DNA from: Vreelandella jeotgali Hwa
GTDB taxonomy: Bacteria; Pseudomonadota; Gammaproteobacteria; Pseudomonadales; Halomonadaceae
Length of the DNA: 64,000 nt
Assembly (NCBI RefSeq): GCF_000334215.1
Contig: NZ_AMQY01000023.1
Location: forward strand, 186,001-250,000
Direction: 5' to 3'
Positions 55,801-64,000 of the stretch are shown here, one piece after another (positions within the stretch are counted from its first letter, which is position 1; the number at the start of each line of letters is the position of its first letter). The notes under the pieces are model-generated. The model did not search any database. It was not told where the DNA came from and saw only the letters and a program-made list of their open reading frames with translations. Made by a program: the position numbers and the translations under genes.

Positions 55801-56307
55801 CAGCTCCAGATAAAAGCGCCCGGGGAACGCCGCCTGCCACTGTTCGAGCTGCTGGCGAGCGTCGCGCTCATGCCCGGCCAGCAGGTGGCGGCCGACGTCG
55901 CCGTCGCGGCCGCCGGACAGCGCAATCAGCCCGTCGCTTTGCTCGAGCACCCAGCTTTTTTGCAATAGCGCCCGGCCCTGATGCTGACCTTCGACCCAGC
56001 CACGAGAAATCAGCTCGGTGAGGTTGCGGTAGCCGGTCTCGTTCATCGCCAGCAGCGTCAGGCGGTATGGGTGCGCCTCGTCATGGGGGTTGGCCAGCCA
56101 CAGATCGCTACCGATAATCGGCTTGAGCCCGGCGCCCTGAGCGCCGGTGTAGAACTTGACCAGCCCGAAGAGATTGGCTTCGTCGGTAAGCGCGACCGCC
56201 GGCACCTCGCGCTCGGCGGTAGTACTCACCAGCGGTTTGAGCGTCACCAGGCCATCCACCAGGGAAAACTCGCTGTGAACACGCAGATGAACAAAGGGAA
56301 CGGTCAT
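52807..56307 (-). CDS. dnaE: DNA polymerase III alpha subunit DnaE
   Basis: Replicative polymerase catalytic subunit, 1166 residues (E. coli 1160). The N-terminal PHP domain starts [15 protein letters not shown], the C-family polymerase core has [15 protein letters not shown] and the catalytic Asp pair in [14 protein letters not shown] near residue 400, with [14 protein letters not shown] further on. The C-terminus contains the helix-hairpin-helix, the OB fold and the tau-binding tail. Start at the ATG at 56307; upstream in-frame codons to 56367 are not conserved. The ribosome site is weak and lies in a 13-bp direct duplication. Confidence 0.97.
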   Translation of the reverse strand: MTVPFVHLRVHSEFSLVDGLVTLKPLVSTTAEREVPAVALTDEANLFGLVKFYTGAQGAGLKPIIGSDLWLANPHDEAHPYRLTLLAMNETGYRNLTELISRGWVEGQHQGRALLQKSWVLEQSDGLIALSGGRDGDVGRHLLAGHERDARQQLEQWQAAFPGRFYLELVRTGRALEEDCVHASVTLALDTDTPVVATNDVRFLERDDFRAHETRVAIGEGKALADPRREQHYSEEQYLKTPDEMAELFADIPEALENSVMIARRCSVDVRLGEIFLPEFGIPEGMTQEEYFRQVSHDGLTERLDFLYPKSEHPRDSDAWREIDARYRERLDFELNIILQMGFPGYFLIVMDFIQWAKDNDVPVGPGRGSGAGSLVAYAQKITDLDPLRYDLLFERFLNPERVSMPDFDVDFCMEKRDRVIEYVAERYGRDAVSQIVTFGTMAAKAVVRDVARAQGKPYSLGDKLSKLIPFDVGMTLGKAIEAEPALKEFLDADDEAEEIWDMALKLEGITRGTGKHAGGVVIAPTKLTDFSPLLCDDDGSGLMVQFDKNDIEDAGLVKFDFLGLRTLTIIDWALEMVDQVRAAEGEAPLDINAIPLDDRPTFEKLKKAETTAVFQLESRGMKELIKRLQPDSLDDMIALVALFRPGPLQSGMVDDFINRKHGRAEVSYPHPDYQHELLKPVLGPTYGIILYQEQVMQIAQVLAGYTLGQADMLRRAMGKKKPEEMAKQRAGFMEGCAENGIEKDLAGNIFDLVEKFAGYGFNKSHSAAYALVSYQTAWLKAHYPGPFMAAVMSTEMDNLDKVVPLIEECRYLGLTVTPPDVNVGAYKFNVDEDGRVVYGLGAIRGVGEGPIGAIVEAREDGGAFSDLFDFCRRLDPKRINKRTLEALIRAGALDNLGATRAALAASMEDALKAAAQNHTNQSAGMPDMFGEAFAPAADRDVYADYRGVRDWTDRERLAGEKDTLGLYLTGHPIDEYESELKRFVSTRIADLNPSREPQRVAGLVIGMRTMKSKRGDTMAFITLDDRTGRIEASLFGEVYDALRGQIDTDEVIIVEGEVANDDYSGGVKLRGKDVTPMVTARVRYGQSVDIALDATRVNGRLVDSLRDSLTPHCDTTGLPVRLQYRHPEATAWLALDDTWRVAPCDQLLLALRDVQGQAGVKLRYR

Positions 56308-56310
56308 GGA

Positions 56311-56336
56311 AGTCTCGGCAAAAAGTCTCGGCAAAA
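56311..56336. repeat. Perfect 13-bp duplication at the dnaE translation start
   Basis: AGTCTCGGCAAAA occurs twice back to back (56311-56323, 56324-56336), ending three bases before the dnaE ATG on the minus strand. Each copy holds a GAGACT sequence that could act as a weak ribosome site. Confidence 0.85.
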
Positions 56337-56388
56337 TGCGGAAAGGAATAACAGTGGTACGAATCACGCCGGGCAGGCCCGCCCCGGT

Positions 56389-57036
56389 TCAGCCCGGGGC
56401 GGACGCCTGACACTCGGCCAGCCGGCGTGCCACCGGGGCAAAGCTGCGCCGGTGTTCGGCAAGCGGCCCGAACCGTTGTAGCGCCGCCAGGTGTGCCTGG
56501 GTCGGATAGCCCTTGTGCCGGGCAAAGCCGTAGTCGGGGTGGCGCGAATCCAGCGCCAGCATCTGCGCATCCCGGGCGACCTTGGCGAGTATCGAGGCGG
56601 CGGCAATGGCGTCGTGGCGGGCGTCGCCCTTGACCACGGCCTGGCCAGGTAGCGCATGGCCCGGCAGACGGTTGCCGTCCACCAGCAAATACTCCGCCTG
56701 TGGCGTCAGGGCGTCAATCGCCCGGCGCATGGCGAGGTGGGTGGCGTGATGAATATTGAGCGCATCGACCTCGTCGGGCGTCGCTTCGGCCACGGCGAAG
56801 GCCAGCGCGCGCTCGCGAATCTCTCCATCCAGCGCCTCCCGGCGGCGCGCGGTGAGCTTTTTGGAGTCCGTGAGCCCGTCTATCGGCCGCGCCGGATCGA
56901 GGATCACCGCCGCAGCGACGACGCTGCCCACCAGCGGGCCGCGGCCGACCTCGTCGACACCCGCCAGCCGTTCGCCGTGGTAGTCCATCTCCAGCGGCGG
57001 CCATTGGGGTTTCGCGGCGTTGGCGGGGGTGCTCAT
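56389..57036 (-). CDS. rnhB: Ribonuclease HII
   Basis: Mn2+/Mg2+-dependent endonuclease that cuts RNA of RNA-DNA hybrids and single ribonucleotides in DNA; 215 residues. The [21 protein letters not shown] motif near residue 25 supplies the first catalytic Asp/Glu pair, [13 protein letters not shown] follows, and the [23 protein letters not shown] segment carries the remaining acidic residues. It overlaps lpxB by four bases, as in E. coli. The short N-terminal extension (about 22 residues) before the core is Pro/Ala-rich. Confidence 0.95.
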   Translation of the reverse strand: MSTPANAAKPQWPPLEMDYHGERLAGVDEVGRGPLVGSVVAAAVILDPARPIDGLTDSKKLTARRREALDGEIRERALAFAVAEATPDEVDALNIHHATHLAMRRAIDALTPQAEYLLVDGNRLPGHALPGQAVVKGDARHDAIAAASILAKVARDAQMLALDSRHPDYGFARHKGYPTQAHLAALQRFGPLAEHRRSFAPVARRLAECQASAPG

Positions 57037-58214
57037 GGCAACTCCTGCTCAAGACGGCCCGCGGCGGCGAGGGCCTCGATGGCGTCCGCCGCCCGGGCAC
57101 TGGCGCCGCGCTGCAATTCGGCGTGCATGCGGGCAAAGCGGGCTTCCAGCGCGGCTCGCTCGCCGGCGTCGTCGAGCATCGCGCCCAGGCGGTGGGCCAT
57201 GGCTTCGGGCGTGGCGGCGTCCTGGATAAGTTCGGGCACCAGCGTCTCCCCGGCAATGAGGTTGGGCAACGAAATCCACGGCGTCCTGACCAGCCGGCGG
57301 GCCAGCCAGTGGGTCGCCGGCGCCATGCGGTAGGCCACCAGCATGGCACGGTGACAGAGCATGGCTTCCAGCGCGGCGGTGCCCGAGGCCAACAGCACCG
57401 CATCAGAGGCGACCATGGCATCGCGCGAGCCGCCGTCGGTCAGCGTGACGCGACCTTTCAACACCGAGCTCTCGGCCAGCTGCGAGGCCAGCAATCGCTC
57501 CAGCTCTTCCCGCAGGCCCGGCGTGGCCGCCGGCACGACAACCTGCAGGCCGTCATGGCGTTGGCACAGCTGTTCGGCTGCCGCCAGAAAGGCGGCAGCG
57601 TGAAAGCGGATTTCGCTGGCGCGGGAGCCCGGGAGCAGTGCCAGCGTCAATGCCTCGGGGTCAAGCGCCAGGGCGTCTCGGGCAGCCGCTCGGTCATTTT
57701 CCAGCGGCAGCTCATCTGCCAGCGGATGGCCCACAAAGGCCACCGGCACGCGGTGCTCGCGGTAAAAATCGGCTTCAAACGGCAAAAGCGTCAGCATGGC
57801 ATCGACCGAACGGGCGATGCCCTTGACCCGGCCCTGACGCCAGGCCCAGACCGAGGGGCTGACGTAGTGGGCGGTGGTAATACCTGCGTGTCGCAGCTGG
57901 CGTTCCAAGCCGAGATTGAAGTCCGGGGCGTCGATACCCATCATGACATCGGGCTGCCAGGCCAGAGCGTCGGCGCGCAGCTCACGGCGTACGCGCAGCA
58001 ATCGCGGCAGGTGTTTGGCGACCTCGACCAGACCCATAACGGAAAGCGTATCCAGCGGAAAGCAGCCGTGCAGGCCTTCGGCGAGCATGCGCGGCCCGCC
58101 GATGCCGCGGAAGGCGATGTCGGGATGGCGCTGCTTGAGCTCGCGCATCAGACCAGCGCCGAGAATATCGCCGGAGAGCTCGCCGGCCACGATGTAAACT
58201 CGCCGAAGTGCCAT
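57033..58214 (-). CDS. lpxB: Lipid-A-disaccharide synthase LpxB
   Basis: GT19 glycosyltransferase that joins lipid X and UDP-2,3-diacylglucosamine in lipid A synthesis, on the inner face of the inner membrane. It has 393 residues. [78 protein letters not shown] and [23 protein letters not shown] are diagnostic. It sits 23 bp after lpxA and overlaps rnhB, so it belongs to the envelope operon. Confidence 0.97.
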   Translation of the reverse strand: MALRRVYIVAGELSGDILGAGLMRELKQRHPDIAFRGIGGPRMLAEGLHGCFPLDTLSVMGLVEVAKHLPRLLRVRRELRADALAWQPDVMMGIDAPDFNLGLERQLRHAGITTAHYVSPSVWAWRQGRVKGIARSVDAMLTLLPFEADFYREHRVPVAFVGHPLADELPLENDRAAARDALALDPEALTLALLPGSRASEIRFHAAAFLAAAEQLCQRHDGLQVVVPAATPGLREELERLLASQLAESSVLKGRVTLTDGGSRDAMVASDAVLLASGTAALEAMLCHRAMLVAYRMAPATHWLARRLVRTPWISLPNLIAGETLVPELIQDAATPEAMAHRLGAMLDDAGERAALEARFARMHAELQRGASARAADAIEALAAAGRLEQELP

Positions 58215-58237
58215 GACGACCCCGCCCGAAAAATCGC

Positions 58238-59005
58238 TTAACGCACGATGCCGCGCTGCGAACGCTCAATGGACTCGGCAAAGCGCACTACCGCATCGTG
58301 GGCATAGCGCTCGCGCATGGTGTCGAGCGCCTGCTCCACGGTCAGGCCCTGGCGATATACCAGCTTATAGGCCTCGTTCAGCGCCTTGATGACGTCGCGG
58401 TCAAACCCTCGCCGCTTGAGCCCCGTGGCATTCAGGCCGTGCGCCTGGGCAGGGTTGCCGTTGATCATGATAAACGCGGGCGTATCCTTGGTAATGATCG
58501 CCCCGCCACCGGCCATGGCGTGCTCGCCAAAGTGGCAGAACTGATGAATCGCCGACAGGCCGCCGATAATCGCGAAGTTGCCAAGGCTGACGTGGCCGGC
58601 AAGCGTCACCTGGTTGGCCAGAATACATTCGTCGCCGATAACGCAGTCGTGGCCGACGTGAACGTAGGCCATGAACAGATTGCGCGACCCGATGGTGGTT
58701 TCGCCGCGGTCCTGAACCGTGCCGCGGTGCAGAGTTACGCCTTCACGAATGACGTTGTCATCGCCGAGCACCAGCCGGGTGGGTTCGCCGGCGTACTTCT
58801 TGTCCTGGCAGTCTTCGCCCACCGAGGCAAACTGGAAAATGCGCGTGCGCGCGCCGAGAACGGTCGGCCCCTTGATCACCACGTGCGGGCCGATCACCGA
58901 GCCGGCACCGATGGTGACATCGGGCCCGATCACGCAGAACGGACCCACCTCGACGTCATCGGCCAGGTGCGCCGACGGATCAATCAGGGCAGTGGGATGA
59001 ATCAA
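58238..59005 (-). CDS. lpxA: UDP-N-acetylglucosamine acyltransferase LpxA
   Basis: First enzyme of lipid A synthesis, a trimeric left-handed beta-helix acyltransferase of 255 residues (E. coli 262). Hexapeptide repeats run from [22 protein letters not shown] to about residue 180. The catalytic-region motif [18 protein letters not shown] with the active-site His near residue 120, [16 protein letters not shown], and the helical C-terminus [12 protein letters not shown] are present. Its ATG overlaps the fabZ stop by four bases. The acyl-chain-length residue near the C-terminal part cannot be assigned confidently. Confidence 0.97.
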   Translation of the reverse strand: MIHPTALIDPSAHLADDVEVGPFCVIGPDVTIGAGSVIGPHVVIKGPTVLGARTRIFQFASVGEDCQDKKYAGEPTRLVLGDDNVIREGVTLHRGTVQDRGETTIGSRNLFMAYVHVGHDCVIGDECILANQVTLAGHVSLGNFAIIGGLSAIHQFCHFGEHAMAGGGAIITKDTPAFIMINGNPAQAHGLNATGLKRRGFDRDVIKALNEAYKLVYRQGLTVEQALDTMRERYAHDAVVRFAESIERSQRGIVR

Positions 59006-59445
59006 GCTACCTTCCTCTCGGCACAGGTGATTTCAGCCTCGCAGGCCGGCTCGCCGTTGACCGTGGCATGGCAGTCGAACTTCCAGATGCCCCGCTTGCC
59101 GCGAATCACGTTGGCTTCGAGTATCAGCTGGTCGCCGGGCATGACCGGACGTTTGAAACGCACCTTGTCGCTGCCCACCAGATAGTAGACGTAGCCGTCG
59201 GCCGGGCGCTTGTCCACGGTCTTGAAGCCCAGAATACCGCAGGCCTGAGCCAGCGCTTCGATGACCAGCACGCCGGGCATGATCGGATGATGGGGAAAGT
59301 GCCCGTTGAAGAAGGGCTCGTTGATGCTGACGTTCTTGTACGCCACGATGGTTTCGCCTTCCACCAGCCGAGTCACCCGATCCACGAGCAGAAATGGATA
59401 GCGGTGGGGCAAATATTCGCGAATGTCGTTGATATCCATAACCAT
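59002..59445 (-). CDS. fabZ: 3-hydroxyacyl-ACP dehydratase FabZ
   Basis: Hot-dog-fold dehydratase of fatty acid elongation, 147 residues (E. coli 151). [20 protein letters not shown], the catalytic histidine in [22 protein letters not shown] and the glutamate in that segment are intact. I use the ATG at 59445, preceded by GGAG nine bases away; a TTG at 59460 is less likely. It competes with LpxA for 3-hydroxymyristoyl-ACP, and the two genes overlap. Confidence 0.96.
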   Translation of the reverse strand: MVMDINDIREYLPHRYPFLLVDRVTRLVEGETIVAYKNVSINEPFFNGHFPHHPIMPGVLVIEALAQACGILGFKTVDKRPADGYVYYLVGSDKVRFKRPVMPGDQLILEANVIRGKRGIWKFDCHATVNGEPACEAEITCAERKVA

Positions 59446-59583
59446 CGTAGCGATCTCCAAATGACAAAATACCCGGGGCCATCCCGGGTGACTCCAGCGC
59501 TGCCGCCGGCAAAAAGCAGTGAATTATACCGCCCTGCCCGGCGGCCTCAAGCAACCCGAGGCAAAAATCCCGGAGCCTTTTTG

Positions 59584-60627
59584 TCAGCGGCTGCCTCCGT
59601 CACGGTGTTTTTCCAGCCGCGTCAGTCGTCTGGCCATATCGTCGAGCTGCTTGAAGCGTACGGCGTTTTTGCGCCACTGATGATTTTCCATGGCACCGGT
59701 GCCCGACGAATACACGCCGGGCGCGTGAATCGAGTTGGTCACCAGGCTCATGCCGGTCACCTGAACGCCGTCGCACAGCGTCAGATGGCCCGAAAGCCCC
59801 ACGCCACCGCCCAGCATGCAGTGGCGGCCCACACGCGTGGAACCGGCGATGCCCACGCAGCCGGCCAGCGCGCTGTGATCGCCGATCCGGACGTTATGGG
59901 CAATCTGGACCTGGCTGTCGATCTTGACGTCGTCGCCGATCAGGGTGTCGCCGAGCGCCCCGCGATCGATGCTCGAACCGCTGCCCACTTCAACGTCGTC
60001 GCCCAGCACCACGCCGCCCAGCTGGGCGATCTTGTGCCAGCCGCTGCCATCATGGGCAAAGCCGAAGCCGTCGCCGCCGATCACGCAGCCGCTCTGGAGA
60101 ATGACCCGCCGGCCGATTACGACACCGTGGCACACCGTGACGTTGGCATGCAGACGGGTGCCTTCGCCCAGCACGCTGTCGGCGCCGACCACGCTACCCG
60201 GCCCGATTACCACGCCGCTGCCCAGCACCACGCCGGATTCCACCACGGCGTTGGCCGCCACGCATGCGCCCTCGCCCAGGCGGGCATCGTCGGCCACCAC
60301 CGCAGCGGGATGTATGCCCGGCTGATCGCGTCTGGGCACCGGGTCAAAGAGCCCGGAAAGCCGGGCATAGCCCAGGTAGGGGTTGTCCAGCTCCAGGCGC
60401 GGCACCGGGCATTCGTGGCCGTGGTCGGGATGCAGCACCACGGCTCCGGCGCGGGTATCGGCCAGATCCTTGAGGTAGGCGCGATTGGCCAGAAACGCCA
60501 CCTGATCGGGCCCGGCGTCCCGGAGGGTTGCCAGGCCACGGATGGGAGTCCGACCGTTGCCGTCAAACGGCACATCAAGGTGGCGGGCAATGTCGGCCAG
60601 GGTCAGGGAATGAAAAGCGTGCGTCAT
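59584..60627 (-). CDS. lpxD: UDP-3-O-(3-hydroxyacyl)glucosamine N-acyltransferase LpxD
   Basis: Third step of lipid A synthesis, a trimeric left-handed beta-helix acyltransferase of 347 residues (E. coli 341). The N-terminal uridine-binding domain (LADIARHLDVPFDGNG to about residue 100) precedes hexapeptide repeats such as VIGPGSVVGADSVLGEG and the catalytic-region GGDGFGFAHDGSGWHKIAQLGGVVLGDDVEVG (His near residue 240). The gap to fabZ is 138 bp, which is longer than elsewhere in this operon. Confidence 0.97.
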   Translation of the reverse strand: MTHAFHSLTLADIARHLDVPFDGNGRTPIRGLATLRDAGPDQVAFLANRAYLKDLADTRAGAVVLHPDHGHECPVPRLELDNPYLGYARLSGLFDPVPRRDQPGIHPAAVVADDARLGEGACVAANAVVESGVVLGSGVVIGPGSVVGADSVLGEGTRLHANVTVCHGVVIGRRVILQSGCVIGGDGFGFAHDGSGWHKIAQLGGVVLGDDVEVGSGSSIDRGALGDTLIGDDVKIDSQVQIAHNVRIGDHSALAGCVGIAGSTRVGRHCMLGGGVGLSGHLTLCDGVQVTGMSLVTNSIHAPGVYSSGTGAMENHQWRKNAVRFKQLDDMARRLTRLEKHRDGGSR

Positions 60628-60673
60628 AAAGGCCCGGGTTGCTGGCGGTGCGGTAGTTGCGCACCGGATAAAG

Positions 60674-61183
60674 TTAATTCAGCGCGTTGAATTCCTGCGT
60701 TACCTCATCGGTGAGGTTGGGCAGGTCCATGGAAGAGTGCAGCACGCCCCTGGGCTCAACCACGATATCGATGCCGTGGCGCTCGATGACCCGGTCGACG
60801 GCCCTTTCGAGCTTGGGTTCGGCCTGGTCGAGGAACTGCTTTTCCGAACGCTGCCGCGCCGACAGGACTTCCTTGCGCAGGCTTTCAAAGCGCTGCCCCT
60901 TTTCCTGCAGCCGGCTGGTCAGGCGCTGGCGTTCGGCATCGGACATCACGTCGCCTTCATTCCGGAGGCGCTTCTGCAGATCCTGCAGCTCGTTACCCAG
61001 CCGCTTGGCCTTGCTTTGCCGATCGCCAACCTGCCCTTCCAGGTCACTCAGCGATGACTGCGCCGACTCGGTGTTCATCAGCGCGGCGCGCCAGTCCAGC
61101 ACCGCAACGTCGGCCGCCAACACCGGCGCCGCACTGGCGGCGGATGCCACGGCGAAGACAGCAGCTACAACCCATTTGCGCAT
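60674..61183 (-). CDS. skp: Periplasmic chaperone Skp/OmpH
   Basis: A 169-residue periplasmic chaperone for unfolded outer-membrane proteins. The signal peptide ends APVLAA (about residues 1-23), the mature start ADVAVLDWRAALMNTESAQ is OmpH-like, and the middle is a long Lys/Glu/Arg-rich coiled coil that forms the arms of the trimeric clamp. The C-terminal SQFLD-type end is replaced by DLPNLTDEVTQEFNALN, a normal OmpH ending. The ribosome site AAGGAG is strong. It lies directly downstream of bamA, as in E. coli. Confidence 0.93.
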   Translation of the reverse strand: MRKWVVAAVFAVASAASAAPVLAADVAVLDWRAALMNTESAQSSLSDLEGQVGDRQSKAKRLGNELQDLQKRLRNEGDVMSDAERQRLTSRLQEKGQRFESLRKEVLSARQRSEKQFLDQAEPKLERAVDRVIERHGIDIVVEPRGVLHSSMDLPNLTDEVTQEFNALN

Positions 61184-61286
61184 ATTATCTCACTCCTTAT
61201 GAAAACAACCCGGCCCACAGCGGAAAACATTACGCTGAATTCATGATGCTGAAATCAGTACGCTGCAAAAATGCCGTGCCGACGGA

Positions 61287-63632
61287 TCAGAACGACTGTC
61301 CCAGCGAGAATTGGAAGAACTCGGTGTCATCCTCGCTTTTATCATTGATCGGTTTGGCAACGCTGAAGGTCAGCGGGCCTACCGGCGTTAGCCAGGAAAG
61401 CCCCATACCCGCGCTGTAGCGCAGGTCGCCCATGTCGATCCCCGAGCTGCAATTCTGGCGTGCCTTATCGCCGTCGAGGACGTCGTAACAGGACGTCAGG
61501 AAGGTATTACCCCCGTCGACAAACAGCGATGTCTGCATGGAGTCCTGATCCTCGATAAAGGGCAGCGGGAACAGCACCGCGGCGCTGCCTTCAATCCGCG
61601 CGTTGCCGCCCAGGGTGCGGTCGCGTCCGCCCTTGCGCTTGGGTGTGGTGCGCTGCCCCAGGGTGTTGGAGGTAAAGCCGCGCACCGACCCCAGACCGCC
61701 GGCATAGAAGTTTTCATAAAACGGGAAGGGGTCACCGCCGAAGGCATCGGCATAGCCCAGATTACCCGAAAACTTCAGCGACCACAGATCGTCCTCATCC
61801 AGCGCAAACAGCTGCTTGACCTTGGCGCGCAGCTTGTAATAGCCCACATCGCTGCCGGGCGCGGCGGTTTCCAGGGCGATACGCTGATAGCTGCCGTCGG
61901 TGGGCATGGTGCCGCGGTTGAGGTTGTTGCGCGTCCAGCTGGCGGTCAGCTTGACCGTACTCGCGCTGTCGCCCTCGTCATCAACGTAGCGTTCGATTTC
62001 CGAAGCCGTGTCGTAGTAGGTCTTGACCTTGAGGTCCTCGGCGCTGGCGCCGAAATTGAGCCGCGACAGCTCGCTGATCGGATAGCCGAAGTTGATACCG
62101 GCACCGAAGGAGTCGGTGGAATAGGTCGAGATATCCGAGTCTTCATAGTCGGTTTCGCGGTAGAAGACGTTATAGCCCCGGGATACCCCGTTAATCGTCC
62201 AGTAGGGGTCGGTAAAACCGAAGTTGACGCTGGTAAAGGTATCGCTGCGCTGGGCGCCGAGGTTGACGCGGTTACCCGTGCCGAGGAAGTTTTTCTGCGA
62301 CAGCGAGGCGCCGTAGATGACCCCGGCGCTCTGCGAGAAGCCGATGCTGGCGGAGATCGATCCCGAAGGCTGCTCTTCAACGTCATAGGTGACGTCGAGC
62401 TTGTCGGGCTCGCCGGGCACGCGCCGGGTATCGACCTCGACCTGGCTGAAGAACCCGAGCCGGTTGAGGCGCTGCCGCGACTGGGTAATCGAATCGGTAG
62501 ACGCCGGCGCGCCTTCCATCTGGGTCATCTCCCGGCGCAACACCTCGTCCTGGGTGGTGGTGTTGCCCCGGAACTCGATGCGGCGCACATAGGTTCGCCT
62601 GCCGGGCTCCACATTGAGCACCAGGTCCACGGTACCGTCGGCGTTCATCTCGGGCCGACTGTTGACCTCGGCAAAGGCGAAGCCTTCAGCGCCCAGCCGC
62701 TGACGCAGCGCTTCGCTGGAATCATTGAGCTTGCTGCGCGAGAACCGCTGGCCGCGCTCGACCTGCAGCAACTTGCGGGCTTCGCTCTCGGCAATGGTCA
62801 GGTCACCGTCAAAACGGATGTCTCCCACCTGATACTGCTGGCCCTCATCCACGTTGAGGGTGATATAGATATTGGTTTTTTCCGGCCCGATGGAAACCTG
62901 GGTCGACGTGACCTCGAAGTTGGCGTAGCCGCGATCGAGATAGTACGAACGCAGCCGCTCGATATCGCCGGACAGCGCTTCGCGGGAATACTCGTCGCTG
63001 GAAAACCAGCCGAAAAACCATCCCGGCCTGTCCTCGAGCTCGAACAGATCGCGCAGGGTGTCGTCGTCAAAGGCGCTGTTGCCGACGATGTTGATCTGGT
63101 GGATTTTGGCTACGTCGCCCTCATTGATATCGATGTTGACCTTGACGCGGCCGGTATCGACCTCTTCAACATTGGCATCAATGCGCGCGCTATAGCGCCC
63201 CTGAGCCTGATAGACGCTTTCGAGTTCGCGCTGGATTTCTTCCAGGGTGGAAAGCTCAAGCACCTGGCCTTCGGACAGGCCGGCCTCGCTGAGCCCCTTG
63301 CGCAGATCCTCTTCCTTGATCTGGTCGTTGCCGCTGATATCCAGGCGGGCGATGGTCGGGCGCTCGACCACCTTGACCACCAGGACGTCGCCTTCGCGCG
63401 CCAGGGAGACGTCGTCGAACAGTCCGGTGGCGAACAGCTCGCGGGCGGCATCGGCCAGCTCGCGCTCGCTGACGGTATCGCTGGCGCTTACCGGAAAAGC
63501 GTTGAAGACCGAGGCGGCGGAGACCCGCTTGAGTCCTTCTACACGAATGTCGGAAACGTCAAAGGGTTGTGCCTGGGCGCTGCCGGCAGCCGCCAACAGA
63601 AATGCCGCCATTCCAAGGGTCTTGATTTTCAT
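61287..63632 (-). CDS. bamA: Outer-membrane protein assembly factor BamA
   Basis: Central essential component of the BAM complex, 781 residues (E. coli 810). A signal peptide (AFLLAAAGSAQA) is followed by five POTRA domains (about residues 22-420) and a 16-strand barrel. The VRGF motif in GLGSVRGFTSN and the terminal GQSF with C-terminal Phe are present. The ATG at 63632 is chosen; an open extension to 63725 is not a signal peptide. It works with Skp, encoded next, and feeds the porins found elsewhere in this window. Confidence 0.97.
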   Translation of the reverse strand: MKIKTLGMAAFLLAAAGSAQAQPFDVSDIRVEGLKRVSAASVFNAFPVSASDTVSERELADAARELFATGLFDDVSLAREGDVLVVKVVERPTIARLDISGNDQIKEEDLRKGLSEAGLSEGQVLELSTLEEIQRELESVYQAQGRYSARIDANVEEVDTGRVKVNIDINEGDVAKIHQINIVGNSAFDDDTLRDLFELEDRPGWFFGWFSSDEYSREALSGDIERLRSYYLDRGYANFEVTSTQVSIGPEKTNIYITLNVDEGQQYQVGDIRFDGDLTIAESEARKLLQVERGQRFSRSKLNDSSEALRQRLGAEGFAFAEVNSRPEMNADGTVDLVLNVEPGRRTYVRRIEFRGNTTTQDEVLRREMTQMEGAPASTDSITQSRQRLNRLGFFSQVEVDTRRVPGEPDKLDVTYDVEEQPSGSISASIGFSQSAGVIYGASLSQKNFLGTGNRVNLGAQRSDTFTSVNFGFTDPYWTINGVSRGYNVFYRETDYEDSDISTYSTDSFGAGINFGYPISELSRLNFGASAEDLKVKTYYDTASEIERYVDDEGDSASTVKLTASWTRNNLNRGTMPTDGSYQRIALETAAPGSDVGYYKLRAKVKQLFALDEDDLWSLKFSGNLGYADAFGGDPFPFYENFYAGGLGSVRGFTSNTLGQRTTPKRKGGRDRTLGGNARIEGSAAVLFPLPFIEDQDSMQTSLFVDGGNTFLTSCYDVLDGDKARQNCSSGIDMGDLRYSAGMGLSWLTPVGPLTFSVAKPINDKSEDDTEFFQFSLGQSF

Positions 63633-63731
63633 GCAATCAGTTCGCTCGCGTTGGTCTGCCCACCGTGTCAGACAGGCACCATATACATTTGTGCAGGCAG
63701 ATGACAATACACGCTGCCTTTGCACGCGTCG

Positions 63732-64000
63732 TTACCACAGGCGCATCACATCAAAATACAGCGCCATGATCATCAGGGTACCCACTACCGCCAGCCCGAT
63801 TCTCAGGCCTACGCCCTGGGCACGCTCGGAAACCGGGCGCCCACGCACCAGCTCCACGACCTGGTAAAGCAGGTGGCCGCCGTCCAGTACCGGAATGGGC
63901 AGCAGGTTCAGCACCCCGAGGCTGATGGACAGATACGCCAAAAAGCCCACAAAGGCGTCGAGCCCGGCGCGTGCCGAATCGCCGGAAATTCGGGCAATGG
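63732..64000 (-). CDS. rseP: RseP intramembrane zinc metalloprotease, 3' part
   Basis: The last 88 or so codons of a site-2 protease that cleaves the anti-sigma factor RseA and clears remnant signal peptides. The sequence IARISGDSARAGLDAFVGF leads into the third conserved motif NLLPIPVLDGGHLLYQVVE, which supplies a zinc-binding aspartate, then a final membrane helix. The gene runs off the window edge at 64000, so the HExxH motif and PDZ domains are not visible. It is the upstream neighbour of bamA, as in E. coli. Confidence 0.95.
   Translation of the reverse strand, partial: IARISGDSARAGLDAFVGFLAYLSISLGVLNLLPIPVLDGGHLLYQVVELVRGRPVSERAQGVGLRIGLAVVGTLMIMALYFDVMRLW

Overview
The window reads as a chromosomal segment of a GC-rich gammaproteobacterium, most likely a halophile of the Halomonas/Chromohalobacter group. 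The reasons are the acidic, high-GC core proteins, the gammaproteobacterial gene orders (pepA-holC-valS, and rseP-bamA-skp-lpxD-fabZ-lpxA-lpxB-rnhB-dnaE-accA-tilS), and paired DcaP-like porins. No tRNA, rRNA, CRISPR array, insertion sequence or prophage is visible. The genus is an inference; a family-level gammaproteobacterial assignment is much safer.

Layout. 1-2049: end of a biotin operon (probable bioC tail, bioD, bioA). 2183-4204: MoxR ATPase and VWA protein pair. 4199-9085: a UbiA-type prenyltransferase facing torC-torA, a pentahaem cytochrome and TMAO-type reductase, with an FNR-like site and six 12-bp tor-box-like repeats between them. 9189-13335: Sir2 deacylase, aceK, a methyltransferase and paaY. 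13461-16824: an AT-rich stretch and two paralogous porins, the first broken by a one-base frameshift. 16994-21509: a small membrane protein, DUF1653, tcdA, an esterase, sodC, bfr and bfd. 21581-24360: RDD protein and the LPS-export permeases lptG/lptF. 24561-32120: pepA, ilvE, holC, an MFS transporter and valS. 32331-41010: a tightly overlapped cluster of phosphotransferase, YnjB/YnjC transporter parts, two arsenosugar-type glycosyltransferase-like proteins, a TVP38-MerA fusion and a SelD-N-terminus-like flavoprotein. 41007-44999: META and MliC lipoproteins, gloA, DUF3087 and a DAHP synthase behind two aromatic-rich leader ORFs and a terminator hairpin. 45073-48954: a 41-residue membrane protein, flavin reductase, ubiD and rho. 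49481-64000: a short Ppx/GppA protein, tilS, accA, dnaE, rnhB, the lipid A and BAM genes, ending inside rseP.

How the genes fit together. Large parts are envelope biogenesis (lptFG, lpxABD, fabZ, skp, bamA, rseP, porins, lipoproteins) and central metabolism (biotin for AccA-type carboxylase, aceK, ilvE, aroG, ubiD). The torCA region is an anaerobic respiratory module whose regulatory DNA carries visible FNR-like and tor-box-like sites. sodC, bfr and bfd serve oxidative stress and iron storage.

The most unusual signals are non-coding. First, aroG is preceded by a 39-codon ORF with a Tyr-Gly-Tyr-Trp-Phe run, a terminator hairpin, then a second aromatic-rich 55-codon ORF: an apparent two-stage attenuation leader. 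Second, at least eight short degenerate tandem arrays (units of 7, 9, 12, 13 and 15 bp) sit within about 110 bp upstream of start codons across the window (torC, aceK, paaY, tcdA, bfd/RDD tail, lptF/pepA, ilvE, dnaE). This looks like a recurring gene-edge repeat phenomenon.
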